Shown: piece by piece, positions 8,085 through 16,873 of the stretch | Layout of the letters: each line of letters opens with the position of its first letter | How positions within the stretch are numbered: the first letter of the stretch is position 1 | Source of the DNA: Hamadaea flava | Lineage (GTDB): Bacteria; Actinomycetota; Actinomycetes; Mycobacteriales; Micromonosporaceae | NCBI RefSeq assembly: GCF_024172085.1 | Contig: NZ_JAMZDZ010000001.1 | Span: forward strand, 8,618,001 to 8,682,000 | Direction: 5' to 3' | DNA: 64,000 bases | Program-made: the position numbers and the translations under genes | Notes under the pieces: model-generated | The model's input: only the letters and a program-made list of their open reading frames with translations | What the model was told of the DNA's origin: nothing | Databases searched by the model: none

Positions 8085-8190
8085 ATGCCGCGACGGCGTT
8101 TCCGGGATCGGTCCCGCGCGGTCGGGGAGTGTCGGCGTCCACTGTTATGGTCCGTGCACTTGCGGGACGACCGACAGCCTGGAGGCAGCC

Positions 8191-9114
8191 GTGGCAATCT
8201 CCGATCACATCACGACGTACGCCGGCCTGCCGATCGTCGAGTATCCCGAGGGAAGCCCGGTCGCTGATCCCGCTCTGGTCGCCTGGCGCGTCGACGACCC
8301 GGAGTACGAGGGCGGCGAGATCTTCGAGGAGCGCCTGTCGGGCCTGCTCGCCGAACCGTGGGCCGGGCAGGTCACCACCTTGGTCATCGGCAACTGGGGC
8401 AGCGCGTACGACACGGCGGCTCCGGTCGAGCGGATCGCTGAGGCGGCGACGAGTCTGCCGTCGTTGCGGGCGCTGTTCCTCGGCGAGCTGACGTTCGAGG
8501 AGTGCGAGATCTCCTGGATCCGGCACACCGACATCACGCCGTTGTTCGAGGCGTACCCGGAGCTGACGACGCTCACGGTGCGCGGTGCGGAAGGCTTGTC
8601 GTTCAAACCGTTGCGGCACACGGCATTGCGGAGCCTGACCTTCCAGTCGGGCGGGCTGGACGCCGGAATCGTGCGCGCGGTGGCGGACAGCGACTTCCCT
8701 CAGCTCAACCATTTGGAGCTGTGGCTGGGCGTCGAGAACTACGGCGGTGACGCCACAGTGGATGATCTGAGCCAGATCCTCGCGGGCGGCCGCCTGCCCC
8801 GGCTCACGTCGCTCGGGTTGAAGGATGCGGATATCGCCGACGAGGTGGCGGCCGCTGTCGCGGCCGCGCCGATCGTGGCGCGGCTGGAGGAACTGGACCT
8901 GTCGATGGGCGTACTCACCGACGTCGGGGCAGCCGCGTTGCTGGCCGGGCAGCCGTTGACCCACCTGCGACGGCTGGATCTGCATCACCACTACCTCACC
9001 GAACCCCTGGTTGCTCGGATCACCGCCGAACTGGGCGAGGCCGGTGTCGACGTGGATCTGTCCGAACCGGAGGAGCCGGACGGCACCTGGCGCTACGTCT
9101 CGGTCGCCGAGTGA
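8191..9114 (+). CDS. STM4015 family leucine-rich-repeat protein
   Basis: This 307-residue protein starts at GTG 8191 behind GGAGGCA. After an N-terminal strand-rich part (ADPALVAWRVDDPEYEGGEIFEERL) it becomes a ladder of leucine-rich repeats (LRALFLGELTF, LTTLTVRGAEGL, LRSLTFQSGGL, LNHLELWLGV, LTSLGLKDADI, LEELDLSMGVL, LRRLDLHHHYL). It is the first gene of a five-gene overlapping operon whose order matches the family names taken from Salmonella STM4011-STM4015. As the non-enzymatic member it may be the scaffold or the substrate on which the four enzyme-like partners act. That is inference, since no function is established. Confidence 0.88.
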   Translation: MAISDHITTYAGLPIVEYPEGSPVADPALVAWRVDDPEYEGGEIFEERLSGLLAEPWAGQVTTLVIGNWGSAYDTAAPVERIAEAATSLPSLRALFLGELTFEECEISWIRHTDITPLFEAYPELTTLTVRGAEGLSFKPLRHTALRSLTFQSGGLDAGIVRAVADSDFPQLNHLELWLGVENYGGDATVDDLSQILAGGRLPRLTSLGLKDADIADEVAAAVAAAPIVARLEELDLSMGVLTDVGAAALLAGQPLTHLRRLDLHHHYLTEPLVARITAELGEAGVDVDLSEPEEPDGTWRYVSVAE

Positions 9115-9115
9115 G

Positions 9116-10312
9116 ATGCGGCTGACGGTCGTAGCCAATCCCGGCAGCCGCCGGTTGGCGCTGTTCTCGGCGGCGATTCAGCGCGCCGGGCTGGCCACTC
9201 CGGAGGTCGTCGCCTGGCGCGACGTGGCGGCGGGCGCACCGCTCCGGCTGACGCCCGGTTCGTTGGTACGCCTGGAGTCTCCCGGCGAGGACACCGAGGT
9301 GGATCGCCTGCTGCGCGGGGCCGACTCCGAACTCGATCACGGTGAGCTCGCCGGTGGCCGGGCGTGGTACGACGGGTTCTGCCGGGCGGTGCGCCGGATC
9401 GCCGACGCCGCGGCCGACCAGCGAGCGCGGCTGCTGGCCGATCCGGACGAGGTCGCGACGATGTTCGACAAGGCGGCCTGCCACGCTCGGCTTTCCGCTG
9501 CGGGCGTGCCGGTTCCGGCGGCGTTGCCGGGATCCCCGGCGAACTGGGCGGATCTTCGTGAACGCCTCGCCGGGGTGGGCTGGCGGCGGGTCTTCGTCAA
9601 GCCTCGGCACGGGTCATCGGCCTCAGGGGTACTCGCGGTGGAATTCGGGCGTGCGGGGCGGTTGGCCGCTACGACCTCGGTGGAGTGGAGCGGCGGCCGG
9701 ATGTACAACTCGCTTCGGGTACGCCGATATCAGGACGAGCCGACGATCGCCGCGACGGTCGATCGGCTGGCGCCCGACGGGCTGCACGTCGAACGATGGT
9801 TCCCCAAGGCGGGCCTGGCCGGGCGCGTACTCGATCTGCGGGTGGTCGTGATCGCGGGGGAGCCGACCCACGTCGTGGTTCGCAGCAGCAAGTCACCGAT
9901 GACCAACCTGCACCTCGGCGGCGTACGCGGTGACCTCGCGGCGGTCCGAGCCGCCGCGGGCGACGAATACGACGCCGCCATGCAGACGTGCCGGCGGGTG
10001 GCCGCGGCGTTTCCCAGGAGCCCGCATGTCGGCGTGGACCTGATGATCGGCTCCGGCTGGCGGTCGCACGCGGTGGCCGAGGTGAACGCGTTCGGTGATC
10101 TGCTGCCCGGCCTGCTGGCCGACGGCCGGGACACCTACGACGCACAGCTTTCGGCGTTGCAAGCCGCGCCCGCAGCCTCACCTTCCGCGTCCTCGAACGG
10201 GCGATCAGCGCCTTCGGGCGGGCGGCACCCGGGCGTGCCGGATGACTCGGGCGTGCGGGACAGCTCCGGCGTGGCGGCCGGGCACGGACCCGGGTCCAGG
10301 GTGGCGGCGTGA
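9116..10312 (+). CDS. STM4014 family ATP-grasp-like protein
   Basis: The protein has 398 residues; ATG 9116 lies 1 bp after the previous stop. The central and C-terminal parts look like an ATP-grasp ligase: a Lys and glycine-rich loop (FVKPRHGSSASGVLAVEF), a strand with LDLRVVVIAGEPTHVVVR, and a final metal/ATP-binding segment (HVGVDLMI, then AEVNAFGDLLPG, where Glu and Asn would bind metal). ATP-grasp enzymes join a carboxylate to an amine or thiol through an acyl phosphate, so a peptide or protein tagging role is possible. The last 45 or so residues are a disordered Ser/Gly/Pro tail. It overlaps the next gene by 4 bp. Confidence 0.85.
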   Translation: MRLTVVANPGSRRLALFSAAIQRAGLATPEVVAWRDVAAGAPLRLTPGSLVRLESPGEDTEVDRLLRGADSELDHGELAGGRAWYDGFCRAVRRIADAAADQRARLLADPDEVATMFDKAACHARLSAAGVPVPAALPGSPANWADLRERLAGVGWRRVFVKPRHGSSASGVLAVEFGRAGRLAATTSVEWSGGRMYNSLRVRRYQDEPTIAATVDRLAPDGLHVERWFPKAGLAGRVLDLRVVVIAGEPTHVVVRSSKSPMTNLHLGGVRGDLAAVRAAAGDEYDAAMQTCRRVAAAFPRSPHVGVDLMIGSGWRSHAVAEVNAFGDLLPGLLADGRDTYDAQLSALQAAPAASPSASSNGRSAPSGGRHPGVPDDSGVRDSSGVAAGHGPGSRVAA

Positions 10313-11127
10313 ATCCGGTCGACATGACGGCAGTGGTCGGCTCGCACGACATCGCGCTGATCACGCTGGACACCCTGCGGTACGACGTGGCCGCGAACGA
10401 GGCCGCGGCAGGCCGGACGCCGCATCTCGCGGGCGTCCTGCCCGGCGGCGCGTGGGAGCGACGGCATTCGCCGGCCAGCTTCACCTACGCGGCGCATCAC
10501 GCGTTCTTCGCCGGGTTCCTGCCCACACCGACCGGGGCCGGGCCGCACCCGCGGCTGTTCGCGGCACGGTTCCCCGGCAGCGAGACCACCGCCGACGGCA
10601 CCTGGGTGTTCGATACCCCGGATGTCGTCGGCGGATTGGCCGCCGCCGGTTATCACACGGTGTGCCTGGGCGGCGTCGGCTTCTTCAACCGGCGGTCCGC
10701 GCTGGGCAGTGTGCTGCCGGGGTTGTTCGCCGAGGACCATTGGCGTCCGGAGTTCGGCGTCACCGAGCCTGATTCGCTGCGGCACCAGCTCGACCAGCTC
10801 CAGGACAGCTTGACCGGGATGACGCCGGATCGGCCGTTGTTCACCTTCCTCAACGTGTCGGCCCTGCACCAACCGAACCGGCACTACCTGGACGGCTGCG
10901 CCGAGGACGGCCTCGACAGCCATGCCGCCGCACTGCGCTATGTGGACGGCCACCTGCCGCGGTTGTTCGAGTTGCTGACGTCGCGGGGACGGCCGTGCTT
11001 CGTCATCATGTGCGCCGACCATGGGACGGCGTACGGGGAGGACGGTCACCACGGCCATCGGATCGGTCACGACGTCGTCTGGACCGTGCCGTACGCCCAT
11101 TTCACGTTGCGTCCCGGAGAGTGGTGA
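10309..11127 (+). CDS. STM4013/SEN4013 family alkaline-phosphatase-superfamily protein
   Basis: The start is GTG 10309 (GTGA overlap with the preceding stop), giving 272 residues. The fold signature of the sulfatase/alkaline phosphatase superfamily is visible at both ends: Asp21-Thr22 in ALITLDTLRYD (metal ligand and probable nucleophile), and CADHGTAYGEDG (Asp237, His238) with a further His cluster near the C-terminus. Members are metal-dependent phosphomonoesterases, phosphodiesterases or sulfatases. The short length and lack of a signal peptide indicate a cytoplasmic enzyme. Its substrate is unknown but is presumably made or used by the radical SAM partners. Confidence 0.85.
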   Translation: MNPVDMTAVVGSHDIALITLDTLRYDVAANEAAAGRTPHLAGVLPGGAWERRHSPASFTYAAHHAFFAGFLPTPTGAGPHPRLFAARFPGSETTADGTWVFDTPDVVGGLAAAGYHTVCLGGVGFFNRRSALGSVLPGLFAEDHWRPEFGVTEPDSLRHQLDQLQDSLTGMTPDRPLFTFLNVSALHQPNRHYLDGCAEDGLDSHAAALRYVDGHLPRLFELLTSRGRPCFVIMCADHGTAYGEDGHHGHRIGHDVVWTVPYAHFTLRPGEW

Positions 11128-12449
11128 CGGTGCTCGACGGCTCGCCGTACCAGGGATACCTTTACGCGTACCCGCATAAGACGGCCTATCGGAGACTTGA
11201 ACCGCGACCGCCGCTGCGGGAGGTGTGGCAGGCCGAGCCGCGCGACAGGCTCTTCCTGTATGTGCACGTGCCGTTCTGTGAGATGCGCTGTGGGTTCTGC
11301 AACCTGTTCACCCGGGCGAGGCCGCCGGCCGAGCAGGTCTCGGACTACTTGCGTCAGCTGCGGGTCCAAGCCGAGCAGGTCGCCGCGGCGATCGGACCGG
11401 CCCGGTACGCCCGCGCCGCCTTCGGCGGCGGAACGCCCACCTATCTGACCGCAGCCGAACTGGACGAGCTGTACGCCGTGACGCGTGACGTGATGGGGCT
11501 GCGTCCCGGTGAGGCGGGCCTGTCGGTGGAGACCTCGCCTGCGACGGCGACCGACGATCGGCTGGCCGTGCTCGCCGCGCACGGCACCCATCGGGTGAGC
11601 ATGGGGGTGCAGAGTTTCCTCGACGCCGAGGCACACGCCGCGGGACGCCCGCAGAATCGGGTCGAGGTCGACCGGGCGCTCGACGCATTGCGGGCGGCTC
11701 GATTCCCGGTGCTCAATCTCGATCTCATCTACGGGATCCCCGGGCAGACGTCGCGGACGTGGGAATACTCCCTGGAGACCGCATTGCAGTGGCGACCGGA
11801 GGAGATCTTCCTCTATCCGCTCTACGTACGCCCGCTGACCGGGCTGGGCCGTCGCGGCGATCCGGACGCGCCGGACGACGACTGGGATCGTCAGCGGCTC
11901 GAGCTGTACCGGCAGGGCCGGGACCGGCTCCTCGCGGCGGGCTATCGGCAACTGTCCATGCGGCAGTTCCGCCGCCGGGAGCTGCCTGATCCGGACGGGC
12001 CGGACTACAGCTGTCAGGACGACGGCATGGTCGGGCTCGGCTGCGGCGCACGCTCGTACACCCGGCAGTTGCACTATTCCTTCGACTACGCAGTCAGCGT
12101 CCGGGAAGTCCGTGGCATCATCGACGACTACGTTCGCCGGCCCGCTGGGGATTTCGCGTACGCCGAGGTGGGGTTCGCCCTCGACGGTGCCGAGCAGCGC
12201 CTGCGCTGGCTGGTGAAGTCGCTGTTGCGTGCCGACGGCGCCGACGCGGACGCCTACCAGGCGCAGTTCGGCACCGAGCTGGCCACGGATCATCCGCATC
12301 TGACCGCGATCGAGGCACGCGGATGGGTCGGTTGGGACGGACCCATCCTCAAACTCACGCCGGAAGGGCTCGGCCGCAGCGACCTGATCGGCCCGTGGCT
12401 GATCTCCGACACCGTCCGAGCCGCGATGGCGCAGGCGGTGCTGCGATGA
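11124..12449 (+). CDS. STM4012 family radical SAM protein (HemW-like)
   Basis: GTG 11124 overlaps the previous TGA by 4 bp, and the protein has 441 residues. The radical SAM cluster is formed by Cys52, Cys56 and Cys59 in CEMRCGFCN, followed by a glycine motif (FGGGTPTYL) and a barrel with LDLIYGIPGQT. This sequence style is typical of the coproporphyrinogen-dehydrogenase-like (HemW) group, which can act as methyltransferases, haem-handling proteins or C-C bond formers. No auxiliary cysteine cluster is obvious. It is one of two radical SAM enzymes in the operon, and the radical chemistry is inferred from the family. Confidence 0.88.
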   Translation: MTVLDGSPYQGYLYAYPHKTAYRRLEPRPPLREVWQAEPRDRLFLYVHVPFCEMRCGFCNLFTRARPPAEQVSDYLRQLRVQAEQVAAAIGPARYARAAFGGGTPTYLTAAELDELYAVTRDVMGLRPGEAGLSVETSPATATDDRLAVLAAHGTHRVSMGVQSFLDAEAHAAGRPQNRVEVDRALDALRAARFPVLNLDLIYGIPGQTSRTWEYSLETALQWRPEEIFLYPLYVRPLTGLGRRGDPDAPDDDWDRQRLELYRQGRDRLLAAGYRQLSMRQFRRRELPDPDGPDYSCQDDGMVGLGCGARSYTRQLHYSFDYAVSVREVRGIIDDYVRRPAGDFAYAEVGFALDGAEQRLRWLVKSLLRADGADADAYQAQFGTELATDHPHLTAIEARGWVGWDGPILKLTPEGLGRSDLIGPWLISDTVRAAMAQAVLR

Positions 12450-13360
12450 ACCTGCTGATGCTCTACCGGGGGCCGCTGGCCAGCTGCAATTACGACTGCC
12501 CTTACTGTCCCTTCGCCAAACGACGCGACACCCCGGCCCAGCTACGCGAGGATCGGGCGGCGCTCTCCCGATTCGTCGAATGGGTCGTCGCGAACCCGCA
12601 CGGCGACACGCTGTCGGTGCTGTTCACGCCCTGGGGCGAGGGACTGACCCGATCCTGGTACCGGCAAGCCCTCGTCCGGTTGTCGCACCTGCCGCACGTC
12701 GAACGGGTCGCCATCCAGACGAACCTGGCAGGCCGACTGGCGTGGACGGCTGACGCCGACCCGGAACGGCTCGCGCTGTGGGCCACCTACCATCCCGGGC
12801 AGACGAGCCGGGACCGGTTCCTCACCGCGTGCGCGACCCTGCGACGGCACGGCATCCGGCACTCGGTGGGCATGGTCGGGCTGCCCGAGCACCACGCCGA
12901 GGCGGTGACCATGCGAGACGCGCTCCCGGCCCAGACCTACCTCTGGATCAACGCCGCCGACGGGCATGTCTACTCCGCCGACGAAGAGGCCCGGTGGACG
13001 GCGGTCGACCCGCTGTTCGGCTACAGCGTCCGTCCGCACGCGTCGGCCGGGCACGAATGCTGGGCCGGTGAGACCGCGATCTCGGTCAACGGCGACGGGC
13101 TCGTCCGGCGCTGTCACTTCCTGCCCGAAGCCATCGGCAACCTGTACGACGACACCTTCCGTACGGCGCTGACCGCCCGCGCATGCCCGGCAGCCAGCTG
13201 CGACTGCCACATCGGCTACGTCCATCTGAAACGGCTCGGCCTGCACCAGGTCTTCGCCGGGGGGATCGCCGAACGCATCCCGGCCGGTCCGCCGCCGGCC
13301 TGGGGTGCGCCCGGTCCGCACGTCAGGTCTGCTGCTGCGGCGCGTACTGCTCCTCGGTGA
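12446..13360 (+). CDS. STM4011 family radical SAM protein with SPASM/twitch-like tail
   Basis: ATG 12446 overlaps the preceding stop by 4 bp, and the protein has 304 residues. The radical SAM motif is Cys14-x3-Cys18-x2-Cys21 (CNYDCPYCPF). Towards the C-terminus the sequence GDGLVRRCHFLPEAIGN and a further ACPAASCDC supply four cysteines in a spacing reminiscent of SPASM or twitch domains, which hold a second iron-sulfur cluster in many peptide-modifying enzymes. This hints at a protein or peptide substrate. The last 38 bp overlap the end of the convergent DUF6745 gene. Confidence 0.88.
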   Translation: MNLLMLYRGPLASCNYDCPYCPFAKRRDTPAQLREDRAALSRFVEWVVANPHGDTLSVLFTPWGEGLTRSWYRQALVRLSHLPHVERVAIQTNLAGRLAWTADADPERLALWATYHPGQTSRDRFLTACATLRRHGIRHSVGMVGLPEHHAEAVTMRDALPAQTYLWINAADGHVYSADEEARWTAVDPLFGYSVRPHASAGHECWAGETAISVNGDGLVRRCHFLPEAIGNLYDDTFRTALTARACPAASCDCHIGYVHLKRLGLHQVFAGGIAERIPAGPPPAWGAPGPHVRSAAAARTAPR

Positions 13361-14450
13361 GGTCGAACGTCCACGCCACCCCGGCGCGGGCGGTCCGCAC
13401 GGTCGGCGGCACCCGCAGGAAATAGGTGCGGCGGGTGCCGTCCGGCTCCGGCGTGGCGTTGACGACCTCGACCATCACGAGCGGCTCGTCGCCGGGCAGG
13501 TCCAGCCGCCACAGCACGCCGAAGTCGTCGGACTGGACCCGAGTGGCCTCGGACTCGCTCAGGTAGCGGTCGAACCCGAAGTATTCGAGCATCACCCGGC
13601 GTACCTCGGCGTTGCTCTCGGACCGGATGCGGTCGGCCGTCAGCTCGGGCAGCTGGGCGGCCACGTCGTCCGGGACCGGCATGCCGCGCCACGCGTACAT
13701 GCCGAAGCCGTCCGGGTAGGACAACGCCGGACCGCCCGCATGGTGCAGCCGGCCCAGATTGTCGCGGTGCACCTGGTCGGGGCGCTCGGTCAGCACGGCG
13801 ATCCGCTCGAACGCCCACCACCAGCCCGCCGACCGGGCGACCCGGGCCAACCCGGCCAGCTCGGGAGAGTCGTCGCCGTACGCAGCCAGCCAAGCCGCGT
13901 CGTGCTGGCCGAGGATCGCGTCGAGCAGAGCGCCTTGCGCCGCTGCGCCGACCTCGTCGGCGTCGGCCGCGAACTGCTCGGTCAGTCGCGTCCGCAGGGG
14001 TGTGACGATCCGGTCGGCGAGCTGCTGCCAGCAACGACGCGTCGTCGCTACGCTGTGCCGCGCGTAGCCGACCGGACCGAGTTCGGCGACCAGCGCCGAC
14101 CGCGCCCGAGCCCACGGGCCCGTCCGCACCTTCGACCGGACGCTCGCGCCGAGTTCCGCCCGGCCCGGCACACAGTCCTGCTCGGCCAGCCACTCCCAGA
14201 CGTAGGGATCGCCGTCGGTTCCCGTCGACAGCATCGCGACCGCCGCCGCGCCGGCCGCCGGCGAACCGAGCCAAATGATCCGGTCAGGCGCGGCCAGCCC
14301 GGCGACCGCGTACGCCGCGCGCACGCCGGCCTCGGCGGCGGCCCGATCGGCCGGCTCCGCGCACAGACCGGCGGCGAGCCAGCTCTCCGCCCGCTCGGCC
14401 AAACCGATGTCGTCCATAGTGGAGAATGCGTCAGGGGTGAAGACGTCCAT
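13323..14450 (-). CDS. DUF6745 domain protein
   Basis: This 375-residue soluble protein has a family-typical course: Trp-rich helices (AGWWWAFERIAVLTERP), a central YPDGFGMYAWRGMPVP segment and a C-terminal strand block with RRTYFLRVPP. Proteins of this kind are annotated DUF6745 and have no known activity. It follows a 106-residue gene with an overlapping stop/start (TGATG at 14450), so they are co-expressed. Its 3' end overlaps the last 38 bp of the STM4011 gene on the other strand. Confidence 0.75.
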   Translation of the reverse strand: MDVFTPDAFSTMDDIGLAERAESWLAAGLCAEPADRAAAEAGVRAAYAVAGLAAPDRIIWLGSPAAGAAAVAMLSTGTDGDPYVWEWLAEQDCVPGRAELGASVRSKVRTGPWARARSALVAELGPVGYARHSVATTRRCWQQLADRIVTPLRTRLTEQFAADADEVGAAAQGALLDAILGQHDAAWLAAYGDDSPELAGLARVARSAGWWWAFERIAVLTERPDQVHRDNLGRLHHAGGPALSYPDGFGMYAWRGMPVPDDVAAQLPELTADRIRSESNAEVRRVMLEYFGFDRYLSESEATRVQSDDFGVLWRLDLPGDEPLVMVEVVNATPEPDGTRRTYFLRVPPTVRTARAGVAWTFDLTEEQYAPQQQT

Positions 14451-14770
14451 CAGTCGGCCACGAACCGGATCGCGCCGGGGAAGTACTCCCGCTGCCGCAC
14501 CACGCGGTAGGCGCCCGGCGTCAGCGAGATCGGGCCGTGCTCCTCGTGCACGAGCCGCCCGTAGCCCTCGACCAGCAGGTAGAGCCGGTCGGGCTCCTCC
14601 GGCGGGCTCAGCAACGCCACTCGCTCGCCGGTCAGGACGTGCGCGTGCCCGGTCGCCTCGCCGAGCGCGAGCACCATCCGATGACGACGGTCGCGGGGCG
14701 CGTCGATCAGGCCGGGCGGCAGGTCCGCCGGGGCGATGGGGACTACCAGGACGTCGCCTTGCCGATGCAT
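14450..14770 (-). CDS. small partner protein of DUF6745 gene
   Basis: ATG 14768-14770 has an AAGGAG ribosome site 8 bases before it, and the product has 106 residues. The sequence opens with MHRQGDVLVVPI and contains GEATGHAHVLTG followed by LLVEGYGRLVHEEHGPISL, a small beta-rich fold. Genes of this type regularly sit beside DUF6745 genes in actinobacteria (recalled). The stop overlaps the start of the DUF6745 gene by one base, so the pair is translationally coupled. No catalytic motif is recognised. Confidence 0.7.
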   Translation of the reverse strand: MHRQGDVLVVPIAPADLPPGLIDAPRDRRHRMVLALGEATGHAHVLTGERVALLSPPEEPDRLYLLVEGYGRLVHEEHGPISLTPGAYRVVRQREYFPGAIRFVAD

Positions 14771-14806
14771 GAAGCGCTCCTTCGCCGAATCGCTGACGCG
14801 TGCAGG

Positions 14807-15622
14807 CTACGCGGACGGTACGACATCCGGCTCAGCCGCGAACATCTCCTCCAGGACGATCGCCACGCCGTCGTCGTCGTTGCTCGCGGTGACCCGGCCG
14901 GCCCGCTCCAGGACGAGCGGATGCGCGTTCGCCACCGCCACCGAGGTGCCTGCCCACTCCAGCACCGGCAGGTCGTTGGGCATGTCGCCGAAGGCCACCA
15001 CGTCGGCCGGGACGGCGCCCCATCGCTCGCACAACCGGGCCACCGCCGCCGCCTTCGACACACCCGCCGCCGCGATCTCCACCATCCCCGCTGCGCCTGA
15101 GTAGGTGACCGACAGCTCGGGAAGCCTGCGCCGCAAGCGATCCAGCACCGCGTCGGTCACTGCGGCCGGTGTCCACGCGAGCAGCTTCACGCAGCTGCCG
15201 TCGCGCGCCCAGAGATCGTCGAGGCTCCTCGCCTCCTGCCGAGCCGTCTCGCGGCTGGCCCGGCGCAGCCACCCCGGTCCGGTCACCGCCCACTCACCGG
15301 TCTCCACCGCGAACGCGACGCCCGGCATCGTCTCCGCCACGACCTTGGCCGCCGCGGCGGCCAAGGGCATCGTCAGCGCGGCCAGGACTTCGACGTCGCC
15401 GGTGCCCAGGTCGAGCACGACCGCCCCGTTTGCACACACCGCCACGCCGGTCAGTCCCGCCTCCGCCGCCAGCACGCGGGTGAAACGAGGCGGGCGTCCG
15501 GTCGCGATCACGACCCGGGCACCTTGCGCGCGGGTCATCGCCAAGGCTGCTTTGGTACGCGTAGAGATGGTCGCATCGGTGCGTAGCAGGGTTCCGTCGA
15601 GATCCACGACGACGACGATCAT
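14807..15622 (-). CDS. Cof-type HAD-superfamily phosphatase
   Basis: The protein has 271 residues and the full set of HAD motifs: DLDGTLL (Asp7 nucleophile, Asp9), VIATGRPP (motif II), a lysine in VSKAAAV (motif III) and FGDMPNDLPVLEWAG (motif IV). The cap insert between motifs II and III places it in the Cof/C2B subfamily, which hydrolyses sugar phosphates or phosphorylated cofactors. The start at 15620-15622 is preceded by TAGGCT five bases upstream and by no ribosome site, suggesting a leaderless message. Confidence 0.85.
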   Translation of the reverse strand: MIVVVVDLDGTLLRTDATISTRTKAALAMTRAQGARVVIATGRPPRFTRVLAAEAGLTGVAVCANGAVVLDLGTGDVEVLAALTMPLAAAAAKVVAETMPGVAFAVETGEWAVTGPGWLRRASRETARQEARSLDDLWARDGSCVKLLAWTPAAVTDAVLDRLRRRLPELSVTYSGAAGMVEIAAAGVSKAAAVARLCERWGAVPADVVAFGDMPNDLPVLEWAGTSVAVANAHPLVLERAGRVTASNDDDGVAIVLEEMFAAEPDVVPSA

Positions 15623-15627
15623 GTCCG

Positions 15628-15633
15628 AGCCTA
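15628..15633 (-). promoter_or_regulatory. -10 box for leaderless HAD gene
   Basis: Read on the minus strand, TAGGCT lies 5 nt before the HAD start codon at 15622. There is no purine-rich ribosome site between them. Confidence 0.35.
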
Positions 15634-15747
15634 ACCTGTTCCGGTTGCCGTCCGATCAGCTGTCGGGCCTGGTCGGTGGATTCGCGGTGGACGACGCCCG
15701 TAAGGTTTGGGCGCGAATTCTCGTGAAGTGCGATGGAGAGTATTCCG

Positions 15748-16857
15748 ATGGATCTGACCACGGCCTACACCGATGCCTGGCACCGGCAGCCCGATCCGGT
15801 GGAGCGGGCGGGCGACCGCCGGCCGACGAACGAGCAGTGGGTGCTGGTGGCGGCGGTGTGGCTGCTGGCGATGTGGTCGCCGGACCAGGTCCCCGGCTGG
15901 GCGTCCACTCTGGTGCCCGGGAGGACCAAGGCGCGCCAGGATCAACAGTGGCTGGAGCCGCCGCCGCTGTCGGAGATCGCGGACGTCGGCGACCTGGCGG
16001 AGGTCACTGATGCGGCAGTGCTGACCAGCCGGGTGTCCATCGGCCCGGGGCGGCCGTACGAGCCGGCCCGCGCCGACGAGGAGGTGGCAGCCGAACTCGT
16101 GGCGTTGATCTCGGACGTGGTCGCGGCGCGCGACCAGCGCGGGCAGGCGCTCGTGCAGTTCCTCGCCGACAAGGTCGCCGGCCCATACTCCGACGTACTC
16201 CGCCTGACGGGTGCCGAAGCGGCGCCGGGAGTGCCGGAGGCGCTGCACCTGCTGCACCGCGATACCTGGGGCAGCACGCTGCGGGCCTCGCTGACTCCGG
16301 CCGCAGAGGTCCAGCCGCCACCCGTCATCGCCGCCGACGGCACCGACGCGGGTCTGGGTACCCGGATCGCCTGCAGCATGACGTTGCTGAGCGACCTGCT
16401 CTGGGTGAACAACAACACCCCGGTCACTTTCAGGTTCCGGATCGGTCGGCTTGATCAAGGCGCCGGCGACTGGATGACCACGGCGGCCCGATGGTGGGCC
16501 GAGAACCGCGAAGACGCGGACGAATACGACCTGGAAGAGTTTCGTGCCGTCTCAGCCACCGATCTTCGGACCGGCCTGCGCAACGAGGTGCGGCTGCATC
16601 TGATCGAGCTGCTCGACGACGAGTCCGGCGGCCTCGACGAGATCCCCGAAGTGCCGGCCGACCACCTCGCGAGGTTCCTCCTCGACGACCTGCTAGACGT
16701 CATCCTGACGCGCATGGGGGACGACGTACGCATCGCCTGTGCGGGCCTCCTGCCGGTGACGTGGCCCCCGAGCGAGGAAGACGACTCCATGGCGACCACC
16801 GTCCTGCTGGTCACCGCGGACGAGGTCGCGGTTCTCGAGGTCGACCTGTCCGACTGA
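15748..16857 (+). CDS. protein of unknown function, 369 residues
   Basis: An in-frame ATG exists at 15733, but GGAGAG at 15735-15740 is well placed for ATG 15748, which is therefore preferred (MDLTTAYTDAW). The protein is acidic, soluble and mostly helical, with a Trp-rich front (EQWVLVAAVWLLAMWSPDQV) and an Asp/Glu-rich tail region (SEEDDSMA). No catalytic or binding motif is recognised and no family is claimed. Codon use matches the neighbours, so it is very likely a real gene. It converges on the MerR gene with 16 bp between the stops. Confidence 0.6.
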   Translation: MDLTTAYTDAWHRQPDPVERAGDRRPTNEQWVLVAAVWLLAMWSPDQVPGWASTLVPGRTKARQDQQWLEPPPLSEIADVGDLAEVTDAAVLTSRVSIGPGRPYEPARADEEVAAELVALISDVVAARDQRGQALVQFLADKVAGPYSDVLRLTGAEAAPGVPEALHLLHRDTWGSTLRASLTPAAEVQPPPVIAADGTDAGLGTRIACSMTLLSDLLWVNNNTPVTFRFRIGRLDQGAGDWMTTAARWWAENREDADEYDLEEFRAVSATDLRTGLRNEVRLHLIELLDDESGGLDEIPEVPADHLARFLLDDLLDVILTRMGDDVRIACAGLLPVTWPPSEEDDSMATTVLLVTADEVAVLEVDLSD

Positions 16858-16873
16858 GGCCGGATCCGGTGAG

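Noticed and set aside
6625-9138. Minus-strand frame of 837 codons spanning the secreted protein, TPR and LRR genes
   Set aside because: It crosses three well supported plus-strand genes and two hairpins and is Arg/Pro-rich noise.
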